From assembly GCF_009557055.1 (NCBI RefSeq), contig NZ_CP045649.1, positions 1,091,501 through 1,155,500 of the forward strand: DNA of 64,000 nucleotides, written 5' to 3'. A program made the position numbers and the translations under genes. A model generated the notes under the pieces. It saw only the letters and a program-made list of their open reading frames with translations, was not told where the DNA came from and did not search any database. Of this stretch, positions 7,203 to 15,607 are shown in pieces. How positions within the stretch are numbered: position 1 is the stretch's first letter; each line of letters begins with the position of its first letter. The stretch comes from Nocardioides sp. dk884 (lineage in GTDB: Bacteria; Actinomycetota; Actinomycetes; Propionibacteriales; Nocardioidaceae).

Positions 7203-7970
7203 ATGGCAGACCGACCCGACGGCGCCGGCCCGGCGTACCGCACCCTCGCGGACACCCTGCGCGCGCAGATCCTCTCCGGGGCGCTGAAGTCCGGGGACCG
7301 GCTGCCGGCCGAGCCCGAGCTCTGCGAGATGTACGGCGTCTCGCGCAGCACCGTGCGCGAGGCGCTGCGTGCGCTCGCCACCGAGCAGCTGATCGTCACC
7401 CGGCGCGGGGTCGCGGGCGGCTCGTTCGTGGCGGCCCCGCAGCCCGGCGACATCGCCGGGCTGGTGCAGTCCAGCCTGGCGCTGCTGACCGACGCCGACT
7501 CGGTCTCGGTGGACTCGCTTCTGGAGGTCCGCGAGATGCTCGAGGTCCCGGCCGCCGGGCTTGCCGCCGCGCGCCACGGCGAGGAGCACCTCGCCTCGCT
7601 CGAGGAGACCCTGTTCGACCCGCGCGGGGGGGACCCGGACGCGATGTTCGTGGCCAACCGCGACTTCCACGTCGGGCTGCTGCGGGCTGCGTGCAACCCG
7701 GTCCTCGAGGCGGTCACCGCGCCCATCTTCGGGGTGGTCTACGAGCGCTTCGTGCGCCGCCAGGCCCCCGCCCAGTTCTGGGCCCGGGTCGACCACGACC
7801 ACCGCGACATCCTCGACCGGGTCCGCGCGGGCGACGTCGCGGGCGCGGAGGAGGCCCAGCGCGCCCACCTCGGCGGGCTGCGGCCGACGTACGAGCGGAT
7901 CGACCGGGAGCGCCGACAAGATCGGAACAACGTTTCAAAAACCCTTGACGCCAAAACATCAGACATTTAG
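7203..7970 (+). CDS. GntR/FadR-family transcriptional regulator
   Basis: 255 residues from ATG 7203, which follows a -10 box closely and has no ribosome site. Residues about 10-75 form the GntR winged helix (LRAQILSGALKSGDRLPAE, then YGVSRSTVREALRAL). Residues about 95-235 look like the FCD ligand-binding domain, with acidic and histidine residues that bind metal and small acids or acyl ligands in this family. The C-terminal tail is read through the next promoter, so the gene end overlaps the operator at 7956-7968. It is inferred to repress the catabolic operon beginning at 8011 and itself, and to be released by a pathway intermediate. Confidence 0.88.
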   Translation: MADRPDGAGPAYRTLADTLRAQILSGALKSGDRLPAEPELCEMYGVSRSTVREALRALATEQLIVTRRGVAGGSFVAAPQPGDIAGLVQSSLALLTDADSVSVDSLLEVREMLEVPAAGLAAARHGEEHLASLEETLFDPRGGDPDAMFVANRDFHVGLLRAACNPVLEAVTAPIFGVVYERFVRRQAPAQFWARVDHDHRDILDRVRAGDVAGAEEAQRAHLGGLRPTYERIDRERRQDRNNVSKTLDAKTSDI

Positions 7971-7973
7971 GGT
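7945..7973 (+). promoter_or_regulatory. Promoter of the catabolic operon with operator between -35 and -10
   Basis: TTGACG (7945-7950) and TAGGGT (7968-7973) are separated by exactly 17 bases. The motif ACATCAGACATTT (7956-7968) fills the spacer, where a bound repressor would block RNA polymerase. The same 13-mer precedes the GntR gene, which ends inside this promoter. Confidence 0.7.
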
Positions 7974-8010
7974 CGGCAGTACAGACACCGACAATGGGAT
8001 GGAGTGCGTC

Positions 8011-8547
8011 GTGGGCGTGCAGGCAGGCTGGCAGGGACGGTTCTTCGAGGACTTCGAGATCGGGGACATCTACCAGCACCCGCTGGGGCGCACCGTCACC
8101 GAGGCCGACAACATCTCGTTCTCGCTGCTGACGATGAACACCAACCAGATGCACTTCAACAGCGAGTACGCCGCGAAGTCGGAGTTCGGCAAGCCGCTGG
8201 TCGTCTCCACGCTGACCGTGGCGATCGCGGTCGGGCAGAGCGTCACCGACCTCACCCAGAACGCATTCGCCAACCTGGGCTGGGACGACATCAAGATGAC
8301 CCACCCCGTCTTCGCCGGCGACACGCTCTACAGCGAGTCCGTCGTGCTGGAGAAGCGGGAGTCCTCGAGCCGTCCGCACGCCGGGATCGTGACGGTCAAG
8401 ACCCGCACCCTGAACCAGACCGGCGACGAGGTCTGCTCCTTCAAGCGGATGTTCTACGTCTACAAGCGCGGCGCCGAGCAGCTGCAGGGGATCTTCCCCG
8501 AGGGCAAGAAGGCGCTCGTCGACGGCACCCCGCTGGCCGAGGGCTGA
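8011..8547 (+). CDS. MaoC-family acyl-CoA hydratase
   Basis: 178 residues from GTG 8011, chosen because GGAG (8001-8004) lies 6 bases upstream. The in-frame ATG at 7999 has no ribosome site. The hotdog-fold signature MNTNQMHFNSEYAAKSEFGKP matches the catalytic Asp/Asn-His region of R-specific enoyl-CoA hydratases and itaconyl/mesaconyl-CoA-type hydratases. It would add water to an enoyl-CoA thioester. As first gene of the operon, next to a CoA-transferase and a CitE-like lyase, a branched dicarboxyl-CoA substrate is possible. The next gene starts 4 bases after its stop. Confidence 0.82.
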   Translation: MGVQAGWQGRFFEDFEIGDIYQHPLGRTVTEADNISFSLLTMNTNQMHFNSEYAAKSEFGKPLVVSTLTVAIAVGQSVTDLTQNAFANLGWDDIKMTHPVFAGDTLYSESVVLEKRESSSRPHAGIVTVKTRTLNQTGDEVCSFKRMFYVYKRGAEQLQGIFPEGKKALVDGTPLAEG

Positions 8548-8551
8548 GCGG

Positions 8552-9586
8552 ATGCGGATCACCTACGCCCCCTGGGGCGAGACGCTGGCCGAGCTGGCCG
8601 ACGCCGCGCGGCGCGCCGAGGAGGCCGGCGCCGAGGTGGTGTGGGTGCCCGAGCTGCACCGCTCCGCGACGCTGAGCGCCGCGGCCATCGCCCAGGCCAC
8701 CAGCACCGCCCAGGTCGGCACCGCGATCGCGCTCGCCTTCACCCGCAGCCCGATGGTCACCGCGCTCGAGGCGCTCGACCTCGACGAGATCTCCGAGGGC
8801 CGCTTCATCCTCGGCCTCGGCACCGGCGTGCAGCGGCTCAACGAGGACTGGCACAACGCCCGCTGGGGCAAGCCGGTCGGGCACCTGCGCGAGACCGTCC
8901 GCAACGTGCGGCACTTCTGGGAGACCTGCACCACCGGTGAGCGGATCGACCTCGACGGCGAGTACGAGCCGATGCGGATCCGCGGCTACGAGCGCCCCTT
9001 CCCGGTGCTGCGCACCGACATCCCGATCTACCTGGCCGCGATGGGCCCGGCGATGACCCGTCTCGCCGGCCGGATCGCTGACGGCTGGATCAGCCACGAG
9101 CTGTGCTCGCCGTCCTACCTCGAGCAGCGGATCCTGCCCGAGATCGACGCCGGCATCGCCGCCGTCGAGGGGCGCCAGCGCTCCGACATCGAGCTCGTCG
9201 TGTCCGCCTGCTGCTCGGTCGACCCCGACGCGGCGGCCGCCAAGCGCCGGGTCGCCGGGCTGGTCGGCTTCTACGCCAGCGTGCGCACCTACGCGGACTT
9301 CTTCGAGTTCCACGGCCTCGGCGAGCAGCAGCAGGGCGTCATCGAGGCGTTCCGCTCCGGCCAGGGTGCCGACTACCTCGCGGAGTCGGTCAGCGACGAG
9401 ATGGTCGACGCGCTCACCCTCAACGGCGACCCGGACAAGGTCGCCGAGCAGATCTCGGCGTACGAGGGCAAGGCGGACGCCGTCAAGCTCAGCCCGCCGA
9501 CCCACGGCATCGCGGCGTCGGAGACCCGCATCGCCCAGGACCGCATCATCGAGCTGATCACCACGATCACAGGAGGCCGTCAGTGA
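8552..9586 (+). CDS. LLM-class flavin (probably F420)-dependent oxidoreductase
   Basis: 344 residues from ATG 8552. The sequence fits the bacterial luciferase-like TIM barrel: an early AEEAGAEVVWVPE, TAIALAFTRSPM and the GRFILGLGTG motif, and a late NGDPDKVAEQI. This class uses F420H2 or FMNH2 and includes mycobacterial and Nocardioides dehydrogenases, reductases and monooxygenases. The length is typical. It may reduce or oxidise the carbon skeleton or open a ring before CoA chemistry. Its stop overlaps the CoA-transferase start by 4 bases. Confidence 0.82.
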   Translation: MRITYAPWGETLAELADAARRAEEAGAEVVWVPELHRSATLSAAAIAQATSTAQVGTAIALAFTRSPMVTALEALDLDEISEGRFILGLGTGVQRLNEDWHNARWGKPVGHLRETVRNVRHFWETCTTGERIDLDGEYEPMRIRGYERPFPVLRTDIPIYLAAMGPAMTRLAGRIADGWISHELCSPSYLEQRILPEIDAGIAAVEGRQRSDIELVVSACCSVDPDAAAAKRRVAGLVGFYASVRTYADFFEFHGLGEQQQGVIEAFRSGQGADYLAESVSDEMVDALTLNGDPDKVAEQISAYEGKADAVKLSPPTHGIAASETRIAQDRIIELITTITGGRQ

Positions 9587-10803
9587 AGCCGCTCCAGGAC
9601 GTCCGCATCATCTCCCTCGAGCAGTACGGCGCGGGCCCGTTCGGCAGCGTGCACCTCGCCGACCTCGGCGCCGAGGTCATCAAGATCGAGGACCCCAGCG
9701 TCGGCGGCGACGTCGGGCGCTACGTGCCGCCGTACTTCGAGGAGGAGGACTCGCTCTTCTTCGAGACCTTCAACCGCAACAAGAAGTCGATCTCCCTCGA
9801 TATCAAGACGCCTGCGGGTCGCGCGGTCTTCGAGGACCTGGTCCGCAACGCCGACGCCGTCTACTCCAACCTGCGCGGTGACGTGCCGGAGAAGATCGGC
9901 ATCACCTACGACCAGCTCAAGCACCTCAACCCCGCCATCGTGTGCTGCTCGCTGACCGGGTTCGGCATGACCGGCCCGCGCCAGACGGAGCCCGGCTACG
10001 ACTACGTGCTCCAGGGGCTGGCCGGCTGGATGGAGCTGACCGGCGAGCCGGACGGCCCGCCCACCAAGTCCGGGCTCTCGCTCGTCGACTTCTCCGGCGG
10101 GTACGTCGCCGCGCTGTCGCTGCTCTCCGGCCTGCATGCGGCCCGCCGCGACGGCGTCGGCATGGACTGCGACGTCAGCCTCTACGACACCGCGATGTCG
10201 ATGCTGACCTACCCGGCCACCTGGCACATGAACGCCGGCTACACCCCGCAGCGCATCAGCCACTCCGCGCACCCCTCGCTGGTGCCGTTCCAGGCCTTCG
10301 AGGCCTCCGACGGCTGGTTCATCGTGGGCTGCGCCAAGGAGAAGTTCTGGGTGCGTCTCGCCGAGGTCATCGGTCACCCGGAGTGGGCGACGCCCGACTC
10401 GAAGTTCGCGACCTTCTCGCTGCGCCAGCAGCATCAGGCCGAGCTGACCGGGCTGCTCGAGGACATCTTCAAGACCGAGACCGTCGACCACTGGCTGTCG
10501 CTGTGCTACCCCGCGTCCATCCCGTGCGGGCCGATCAACGACGTGGAGGCCGCCCTCAAGGAGCCGCACACGATCGCGCGCAACCTGATCGTGGAGACCG
10601 AGCACCCGCGCTACGGCACGGTGCGCCAGCTCGCCTCGCCGGTGCGGGTCGGCTCCGAGGTCCCGACGTACGTCCGGGCGCCGCAGCGCAACGAGCACTT
10701 CGACCAGGTGCTCACCGAGGTGGCGGGGTACGACGAGGCCAAGATCGCCGAGCTCAAGGCGGGCGGCGCCTTCGGCCCGGTCGCGCCCGAGGGCACGGCC
10801 TGA
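9583..10803 (+). CDS. CaiB/BaiF (class III) CoA-transferase
   Basis: 406 residues from GTG 9583, 6 bases after a perfect AGGAGG (9571-9576). The N-terminus (ISLEQYGAGPFGSVHLADLGAEVIKIE, here shown in parts) and LVDFSGGY are class III signatures. Asp169 in LVDF aligns in position with the catalytic aspartate known as Asp169 in formyl-CoA transferase. The enzyme moves CoA between an acyl-CoA donor and a free acid, so it is the likely activation step of the pathway. Acceptor and donor are unknown. It overlaps the next start by one base (TGATG). Confidence 0.88.
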   Translation: MKPLQDVRIISLEQYGAGPFGSVHLADLGAEVIKIEDPSVGGDVGRYVPPYFEEEDSLFFETFNRNKKSISLDIKTPAGRAVFEDLVRNADAVYSNLRGDVPEKIGITYDQLKHLNPAIVCCSLTGFGMTGPRQTEPGYDYVLQGLAGWMELTGEPDGPPTKSGLSLVDFSGGYVAALSLLSGLHAARRDGVGMDCDVSLYDTAMSMLTYPATWHMNAGYTPQRISHSAHPSLVPFQAFEASDGWFIVGCAKEKFWVRLAEVIGHPEWATPDSKFATFSLRQQHQAELTGLLEDIFKTETVDHWLSLCYPASIPCGPINDVEAALKEPHTIARNLIVETEHPRYGTVRQLASPVRVGSEVPTYVRAPQRNEHFDQVLTEVAGYDEAKIAELKAGGAFGPVAPEGTA

Positions 10804-12224
10804 TGCTCGCGCCGCAGCTCGCAGCCTGGGCGGTGGGGCCGCTCAGCCTCCCCGACGAGGTCACCCACGCCGCACTGCGGCACCTGCTCGACGGCCTGGG
10901 CAACGCGGTGGCCGGCGCTCGCGCCGGCGCCGCGCTGCCGGCGCTCACCGTGGCCACCGGTCTCGGCGGGCCGGCCGAGGCCACGATCCTGGGCACCGCC
11001 ACCCGGGTCTCGGCCCCCGCGGCGGGCCTGGCCAACGGCACCCTGGTCCACGCGCTGGACTTCGACGACACCCACGCCGGCGGCCTGGTGCACGCCACCG
11101 CGGTCGTGCTGCCCGCCGCGTTCGCGGTGGGGGAGCAGGTCGGGGCCAGCGGCCGCGAGGTCCTCGAGGCCGCGGTCGTCGGCTACGAGATCGCCTGCCG
11201 GGTCGCCGCCGCGGCCCCCAACGGGTTCCACGCCGGTGGCCTGCACGCCACGATGGTCTCCGGGGTCTTCTCCTCGGCCGCCGTCGCCGCGCGGCTGATG
11301 GGCCTGGACGCCGCCACCACCACCCACGCCCTCGGCATCGCCGGGAGCCAGGCCGGCGGCCTGCTCGCGTTCCTCGCGACCGGCGCCAGCACCAAGCAGC
11401 TGCACCCCGGCTTCGCCTCGCAGTCCGGGATCCTCGCGGCGCGCCTCGCGGCCGCCGGGGCCACCGGGCCCGAGAGCGTCTTCGACGGCCCGCACGGCGT
11501 GTACGACGCGCTGGCACCCGCCTCGGTGGCCGCGGGCAACGTCGACACCGAGGTGCTCCTGCGCGGCCTCGGCAGCGACGACCCCGCCGACTGGGAGACC
11601 ACCCGGATCGGCATCAAGCCGTGGCCCACCTGCCAGCTCGCCCACGTCACCATGGCCGCGGCGCAGCTCGCGCTGGCCGAGGCGGGCGTCGACGCTGGCG
11701 AGGTCACCGCGATCCACGCGCAGGTGCACCCCGACTCCGCGACGGTCGTCTGCGCCCCGGACCGCGACCTGACCCGCCCCGCCAGCGCGTACGCCGCGAA
11801 GTTCTCGCTGCCCTGGAGCGTGGCCGCGCTGCTGATCGACGGCGCCGTCGGCGTCGACACCTACGCCGAGACCAACCTGGCCCGCGGCGAGATCACCGAG
11901 CTGGCCGCCCGGGTCAGCTGGGAGATCACCGCCGGCGAGGGCGTCGCGGCCGACGCGGCCGGGCACGTCGCGCTCACGCTGCGCGAGGGCCGCACGGTCG
12001 TCGGGCGCCTGGACCGCAGCCCCGGCGGCGGCTCCAACCCGCTGTCCGACGCCGGCCTGTTCACCAAGTTCGCCGGCAACGTCGGCGAGCTGGCCGAGGA
12101 CCTGGCCAGCGCCGTGCGCGCGCTGCCGGACTCCGCCGACCTCACCGTCCTGCTCACCCTGGCCGCCCGCGCGGCCGAGACCCCCGTCCCCGCCCCCTCT
12201 CCCCGCACGGAGGCATCCGCATGA
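10803..12224 (+). CDS. MmgE/PrpD family protein
   Basis: 473 residues from ATG 10803. The overall pattern matches the MmgE/PrpD family: HALDFDDTHAGGLVHATAVV, AAVVGYEIACRVA, GIAGSQAGGLLAFLATGAS, KPWPTCQLAH. Members include 2-methylcitrate dehydratase, cis-aconitate decarboxylase and epimerases of branched polycarboxylates. The histidines in the DDTHAGG and VHAT segments correspond to the active-site region. Its presence suggests that the substrate or an intermediate is a tri- or dicarboxylate or a related branched acid. It overlaps the next gene by ATGA. Confidence 0.83.
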   Translation: MLAPQLAAWAVGPLSLPDEVTHAALRHLLDGLGNAVAGARAGAALPALTVATGLGGPAEATILGTATRVSAPAAGLANGTLVHALDFDDTHAGGLVHATAVVLPAAFAVGEQVGASGREVLEAAVVGYEIACRVAAAAPNGFHAGGLHATMVSGVFSSAAVAARLMGLDAATTTHALGIAGSQAGGLLAFLATGASTKQLHPGFASQSGILAARLAAAGATGPESVFDGPHGVYDALAPASVAAGNVDTEVLLRGLGSDDPADWETTRIGIKPWPTCQLAHVTMAAAQLALAEAGVDAGEVTAIHAQVHPDSATVVCAPDRDLTRPASAYAAKFSLPWSVAALLIDGAVGVDTYAETNLARGEITELAARVSWEITAGEGVAADAAGHVALTLREGRTVVGRLDRSPGGGSNPLSDAGLFTKFAGNVGELAEDLASAVRALPDSADLTVLLTLAARAAETPVPAPSPRTEASA

Positions 12225-13474
12225 CCCTGAACGCCATCAAGCCCGCCGAGTTCCCCTGGTTCCCCTACGAGGGCTTCACCTTCTGCCTCGGCCTGTCAGA
12301 GGGTGACGCCGCCTGGACCTCGGGCCACACCTCGGCGCGCCACGACCCCGCGGTGGGCAAGATGACCGTGTCGGGCTCGATGGAGGAGCAGTCGCGGATC
12401 GCCTACGAGAAGTGCCTGACCATCCTCGCCGGCGCCGGCTTCGGCCCCGAGGACGTCACCCGGGTCACCGAGAACGTCACGCTGGCCGGGCTGCCCGAGT
12501 ACGAGACCACCGCCGCCGTACGCCGTGAGGTCTTCGGCGCCCACGAGCCGACGGTGCGCACCGTGGTCGTGGAGCGCCTGGTGCGCCGGGCCGCCTGGCT
12601 CGAGGTCGAGCTGCACGCGGTCAAGGGCGGCGGCGAGCAGCTCCGCGTCGCCAGCGAGGCCCGCGACGCCGGCACCTGGGTCGCCTCGCCGATCACCGAG
12701 GGCCACGACGGCACGGTCTACCTGCCGACGATGGTGCCCGTGGACGCGTCCGGTGAGGTCGTGCACCCCGGCGACTTCGCCGCGCAGTACCGCTACTGCC
12801 TCGAGCAGGCCGGCGTACTGCTGGAGCAGGTCGGGCTCAGCCTCGACCACGCGGTCACCACCTACGACTACTCCACCCCGGACACCCGTGCGGAGTACCG
12901 CAAGACCCACCGGGTCCGCAAGGAGCTGCTCGGCAACAACGAGGCGGGCGTCTACCCCGGCGCCGGCGGCATCCTGATGAGCCGCCTGCACAAGCCCGGC
13001 CAGCTGGTCGCCATCGACGTGACCGCCTCGCGGCACCCGCTCGAGCTGGTCAACCCCGGCTGGAGCCGCTACGACACGCTCACCTACGCCCCCGGCGTGA
13101 AGGCCGGTCGCACGCTGTTCATGTCCGGCTTCGCGGCCCTCGACATGGAGACCCAGGAGGCCCTGCACCCCGGCGACATCGGCGCCCAGGCGGAGGTCAC
13201 CTTCGAGGCGATCCTGCACCTGCTCAAGCACGCCGGACTGGACGCCAGCAACCTGCTGGAGACCACCGAGTACTGCGTGGAGTCCGCGATCCCGGACTAC
13301 CGCGCGGTCGCCGGGGTGCGCGAGCGGCTGCTGCAGTCGCCGTGGCCGGCCTCCACCGGTGCCATCTGCCAGGGCCTGCTGCGCCCCGAGTTCCTGCTCG
13401 AGGTCTTCCCGCTGGCGCTGTACCCCGTCGACCACCCGGCCGTCACCGGTGCCCAGACGGGGGAGGCCAAGTGA
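12221..13474 (+). CDS. Three-domain RidA (YjgF/YER057c/UK114) fusion
   Basis: 417 residues from ATG 12221. Three successive segments each resemble the RidA fold: residues about 1-132 (AWTSGHTSA, EEQSRIAYEKCLTILAGAG), 150-275 (FAAQYRYCLEQAGVLLEQVG, then HKPGQLVAIDVTAS) and 280-405 (GRTLFMSGFAALD, QAEVTFEAILHLLKHAGLD). RidA proteins are normally about 130 residues and form trimers, so one chain could make a pseudo-trimer. RidA deaminates enamines and imines, but relatives act on other unstable enol or imine intermediates. The canonical catalytic arginine is not obvious in all repeats. It sits mid-operon with overlaps on both sides, so it probably handles a pathway intermediate. Confidence 0.75.
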   Translation: MTLNAIKPAEFPWFPYEGFTFCLGLSEGDAAWTSGHTSARHDPAVGKMTVSGSMEEQSRIAYEKCLTILAGAGFGPEDVTRVTENVTLAGLPEYETTAAVRREVFGAHEPTVRTVVVERLVRRAAWLEVELHAVKGGGEQLRVASEARDAGTWVASPITEGHDGTVYLPTMVPVDASGEVVHPGDFAAQYRYCLEQAGVLLEQVGLSLDHAVTTYDYSTPDTRAEYRKTHRVRKELLGNNEAGVYPGAGGILMSRLHKPGQLVAIDVTASRHPLELVNPGWSRYDTLTYAPGVKAGRTLFMSGFAALDMETQEALHPGDIGAQAEVTFEAILHLLKHAGLDASNLLETTEYCVESAIPDYRAVAGVRERLLQSPWPASTGAICQGLLRPEFLLEVFPLALYPVDHPAVTGAQTGEAK

Positions 13475-13986
13475 GCCTGCTGACCGACGAGGTGCGCGCC
13501 CTCGAGGGCCGCACCAAGGTCTACACCGCCCCCGAGCCGTTCGGCGCCGCCGCGGGCCGCTACTTCGGCCTCGCGATCGGCGACGCCAACCCGCTCTACT
13601 CCGACCCCGGCTACGCCCGCGCCCAGGGGCTGGACGGCGTCACCGCGCCGCTGACCCTGGTCTGCGAGACCAATCAGTACGCCGGGCTGCCGATGGACCA
13701 CGAGGGCTACGCCGGGCACACCTGGGACCTCGACATCCCGAACAGCCGGCAGGTCCGCGGCGGCAACTCCTACACCTTCCACCGCCGCATCCGCCCCGAG
13801 GACGTCGTCACCGCGACCTGGCGGATCACCTCGGTGACCGAGAAGGTCACCGGCTCGGGCAACGCGATGCTGATCGTGGGCTCCACCGCCACCTACACCA
13901 ACCAGGACGACGAGCTGCTGGCCGAGAACGCGGAGACCATCATCTTCGTCGCCCTCGCGAGCAGCGGAGCGGAGAAGCAGGCATGA
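13471..13986 (+). CDS. MaoC-like hydratase subunit (FAS1-type N-terminal domain)
   Basis: 171 residues from GTG 13471 with GGGAGG at 13461-13466. The hotdog fold resembles the N-terminal, usually non-catalytic, half of large MaoC hydratases: AAGRYFGLAIGDANPLYSD followed by APLTLVCE. The second subunit is encoded immediately downstream. The pair parallels ChsH1/ChsH2-type heteromeric hydratases of steroid side-chain degradation, in which two hotdog subunits form one enoyl-CoA hydratase. It overlaps its partner by 4 bases. Confidence 0.78.
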   Translation: MSLLTDEVRALEGRTKVYTAPEPFGAAAGRYFGLAIGDANPLYSDPGYARAQGLDGVTAPLTLVCETNQYAGLPMDHEGYAGHTWDLDIPNSRQVRGGNSYTFHRRIRPEDVVTATWRITSVTEKVTGSGNAMLIVGSTATYTNQDDELLAENAETIIFVALASSGAEKQA

Positions 13987-14450
13987 GCGACTTCCCCGAG
14001 ACCTTCGTCGACCAGACGAGCATCGCGGTCGGCGATGTCGTGGCGCCGCTGGAGCGCACGATCACCCAGACCGACATGGTCGCCTACGCCGGCGCCACCT
14101 GGGACTGGCACAAGCTGCACTACGACACGGCGTACGTCGCGGAGAAGGGCCTGCCCGGCCCGATCGTCGACGGCCAGGTGTACGGCGCGCTGCTGGTCGA
14201 GATGCTCCAGGACTGGCTGGGCCCGCAGTCCTTCGTGCACCAGCTGGACTTCACCTTCCGCAACCTGGTGTTCGCCGGCGAGCGGCTGCGCTGCACCGGC
14301 ACCGTCACCGAGGTCGGCGCGGACCGGATCAGCGTCGAGATGAAGGTCGTCGTGGTGGCCGAGGACGGCACCGACGGGCGGGCGGCGGCCGCGCCGGCGC
14401 GCGCCGTGGTGCTGCTCGGCACCCCCGACGGCCCGGGAGCCGCCCGATGA
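13983..14450 (+). CDS. MaoC-like hydratase subunit
   Basis: 155 residues from ATG 13983. The motif TQTDMVAYAGATWDWHKLHYDT resembles the catalytic region of MaoC hydratases, with Asp and His spaced as expected (shown here split: YAGATWDWHKLH then YDTAYV). GPIVDGQVYGAL follows. It probably supplies the active site of a heteromer with the upstream FAS1-type subunit. Overlap with the Ltp2-like gene by 4 bases suggests that hydration and C-C cleavage are coupled. Confidence 0.8.
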   Translation: MSDFPETFVDQTSIAVGDVVAPLERTITQTDMVAYAGATWDWHKLHYDTAYVAEKGLPGPIVDGQVYGALLVEMLQDWLGPQSFVHQLDFTFRNLVFAGERLRCTGTVTEVGADRISVEMKVVVVAEDGTDGRAAAAPARAVVLLGTPDGPGAAR

Positions 14451-15607
14451 GCACTGCGACCGGCACCGGCGTCGCGATCGTCGGTGCCGCGGAGTGCGAC
14501 CTCGGCGTCACCGACTCCTCGATCCTGACCCTGCAGACCCAGGCGGTCACCCGCGCGCTCGCCGACGCCGGGCTGACCCTCGCCGACGTCGACGGCATCG
14601 CCACCAACGGCATCTCGCGGTTCTCCGCGACCCAGCTGGCCGACTACCTCGGCGTGGTGCCGACCTGGACGGACTCGACGTTCTCCGGCGGCAGCGCCTT
14701 CGAGATGTACCTCGCCCGCGCCACCCAGGCCATCCAGGCCGGGCAGGCCAGCGTCGTGGTGATCTCCTTCGCCTCCAACCAGCGCTCGGCGCGCTCGCGC
14801 AAGCTCGGCGGCGTCCACGAGCCGTGGATCCCGGAGGCGCAGTTCGAGGAGCCCTACGACATGCTCTACCCGCTGTCGTACTACGCGATGGCGGCGCAGA
14901 GCTACCTGCACCGCTACGGCGGCACCCGCGAGCAGCTCGCCGAGGTCGCGATCGCCGCGCGGGAGTGGGCGCTGCTCAACCCGAAGGCGTTCCGCTACGG
15001 CAAGGGCTCGCTCAGCGTCTCCGACGTCGTGGACTCCACGATGATCTCCTCGCCGCTGACGGCGGCCGACTGCTGCCTGGTCACCGACGGCGGGGGAGCG
15101 GTCGTGGTGACCTCGCTGGAGCGGGCCCGCGACCTGGCCAAGCAGCCGGTCGAGGTGCTCGGCTACGGCGAGCGCAGCACCAACACCTCCTTCACCGCGG
15201 TGGCCGACCTGTCGGTGCCCGGCGCCCGTGGTGCGGCCCAGGACGCCTACGCGCGGGCCGGCATCACCGCCGCCGACGTCGACGTCGTCGAGGTCTACGA
15301 CTCCTTCACGATCACCGCGGCGCTCAGCGTCGAGGCGCTCGGCTTCTGCGGGGAGGGCGAGGCGCTCGACCTGATCGCCGACGGCCGGATCCGCCCCGGC
15401 GGCGCGCTGCCGCTCAACACCAACGGCGGTGGGCTGTCCTACTGCCACCCCGGCCAGTACGGCGTCCTGCTCCTCGTCGAGGCGGTGCGCCAGCTGCGCG
15501 GCGAGTGCGGTGCACGGCAGGTGCCGGGCGCCGAGATCGCGGTCGCCCACGGCACCGGCGGCATCCTGTCCACGCACGCGACGGTCGTCCTGGGAGGGGC
15601 CCGATGA
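14447..15607 (+). CDS. Thiolase-fold Ltp2-like acyl-CoA retro-aldolase
   Basis: 386 residues from ATG 14447. The fold is thiolase-like (VAIVGAAECDLGV, ATQAIQAGQASVVV, a glycine-rich C-terminus), but the nucleophilic cysteine site is occupied by serines in DSTFSGGSAF (residues 76-85), so it is not a normal thiolase. Tyr284 in VEVYDSF and Tyr332 in SYCHPG are placed like the two active-site tyrosines described for the steroid aldolase Ltp2. The next gene encodes a DUF35 protein, the partner that Ltp2 needs in the cholesterol side-chain complex. The likely reaction is cleavage of a beta-hydroxyacyl-CoA to a ketone plus a shorter acyl-CoA. The substrate is not known. Confidence 0.78.
   Translation: MSTATGTGVAIVGAAECDLGVTDSSILTLQTQAVTRALADAGLTLADVDGIATNGISRFSATQLADYLGVVPTWTDSTFSGGSAFEMYLARATQAIQAGQASVVVISFASNQRSARSRKLGGVHEPWIPEAQFEEPYDMLYPLSYYAMAAQSYLHRYGGTREQLAEVAIAAREWALLNPKAFRYGKGSLSVSDVVDSTMISSPLTAADCCLVTDGGGAVVVTSLERARDLAKQPVEVLGYGERSTNTSFTAVADLSVPGARGAAQDAYARAGITAADVDVVEVYDSFTITAALSVEALGFCGEGEALDLIADGRIRPGGALPLNTNGGGLSYCHPGQYGVLLLVEAVRQLRGECGARQVPGAEIAVAHGTGGILSTHATVVLGGAR

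Noticed and set aside
9942..10802. Longer start for the PrpD gene
   Set aside because: The frame is open upstream but runs antiparallel to no domain and overlaps the CoA-transferase gene completely; ATG 10803 gives the family length.
14447..15607. Ordinary acetyl-CoA acetyltransferase (thiolase)
   Set aside because: The nucleophilic cysteine is absent and the C-terminal motif is YCHPGQYG, not the CxG motif of thiolases; the Ltp2-like reading fits better.
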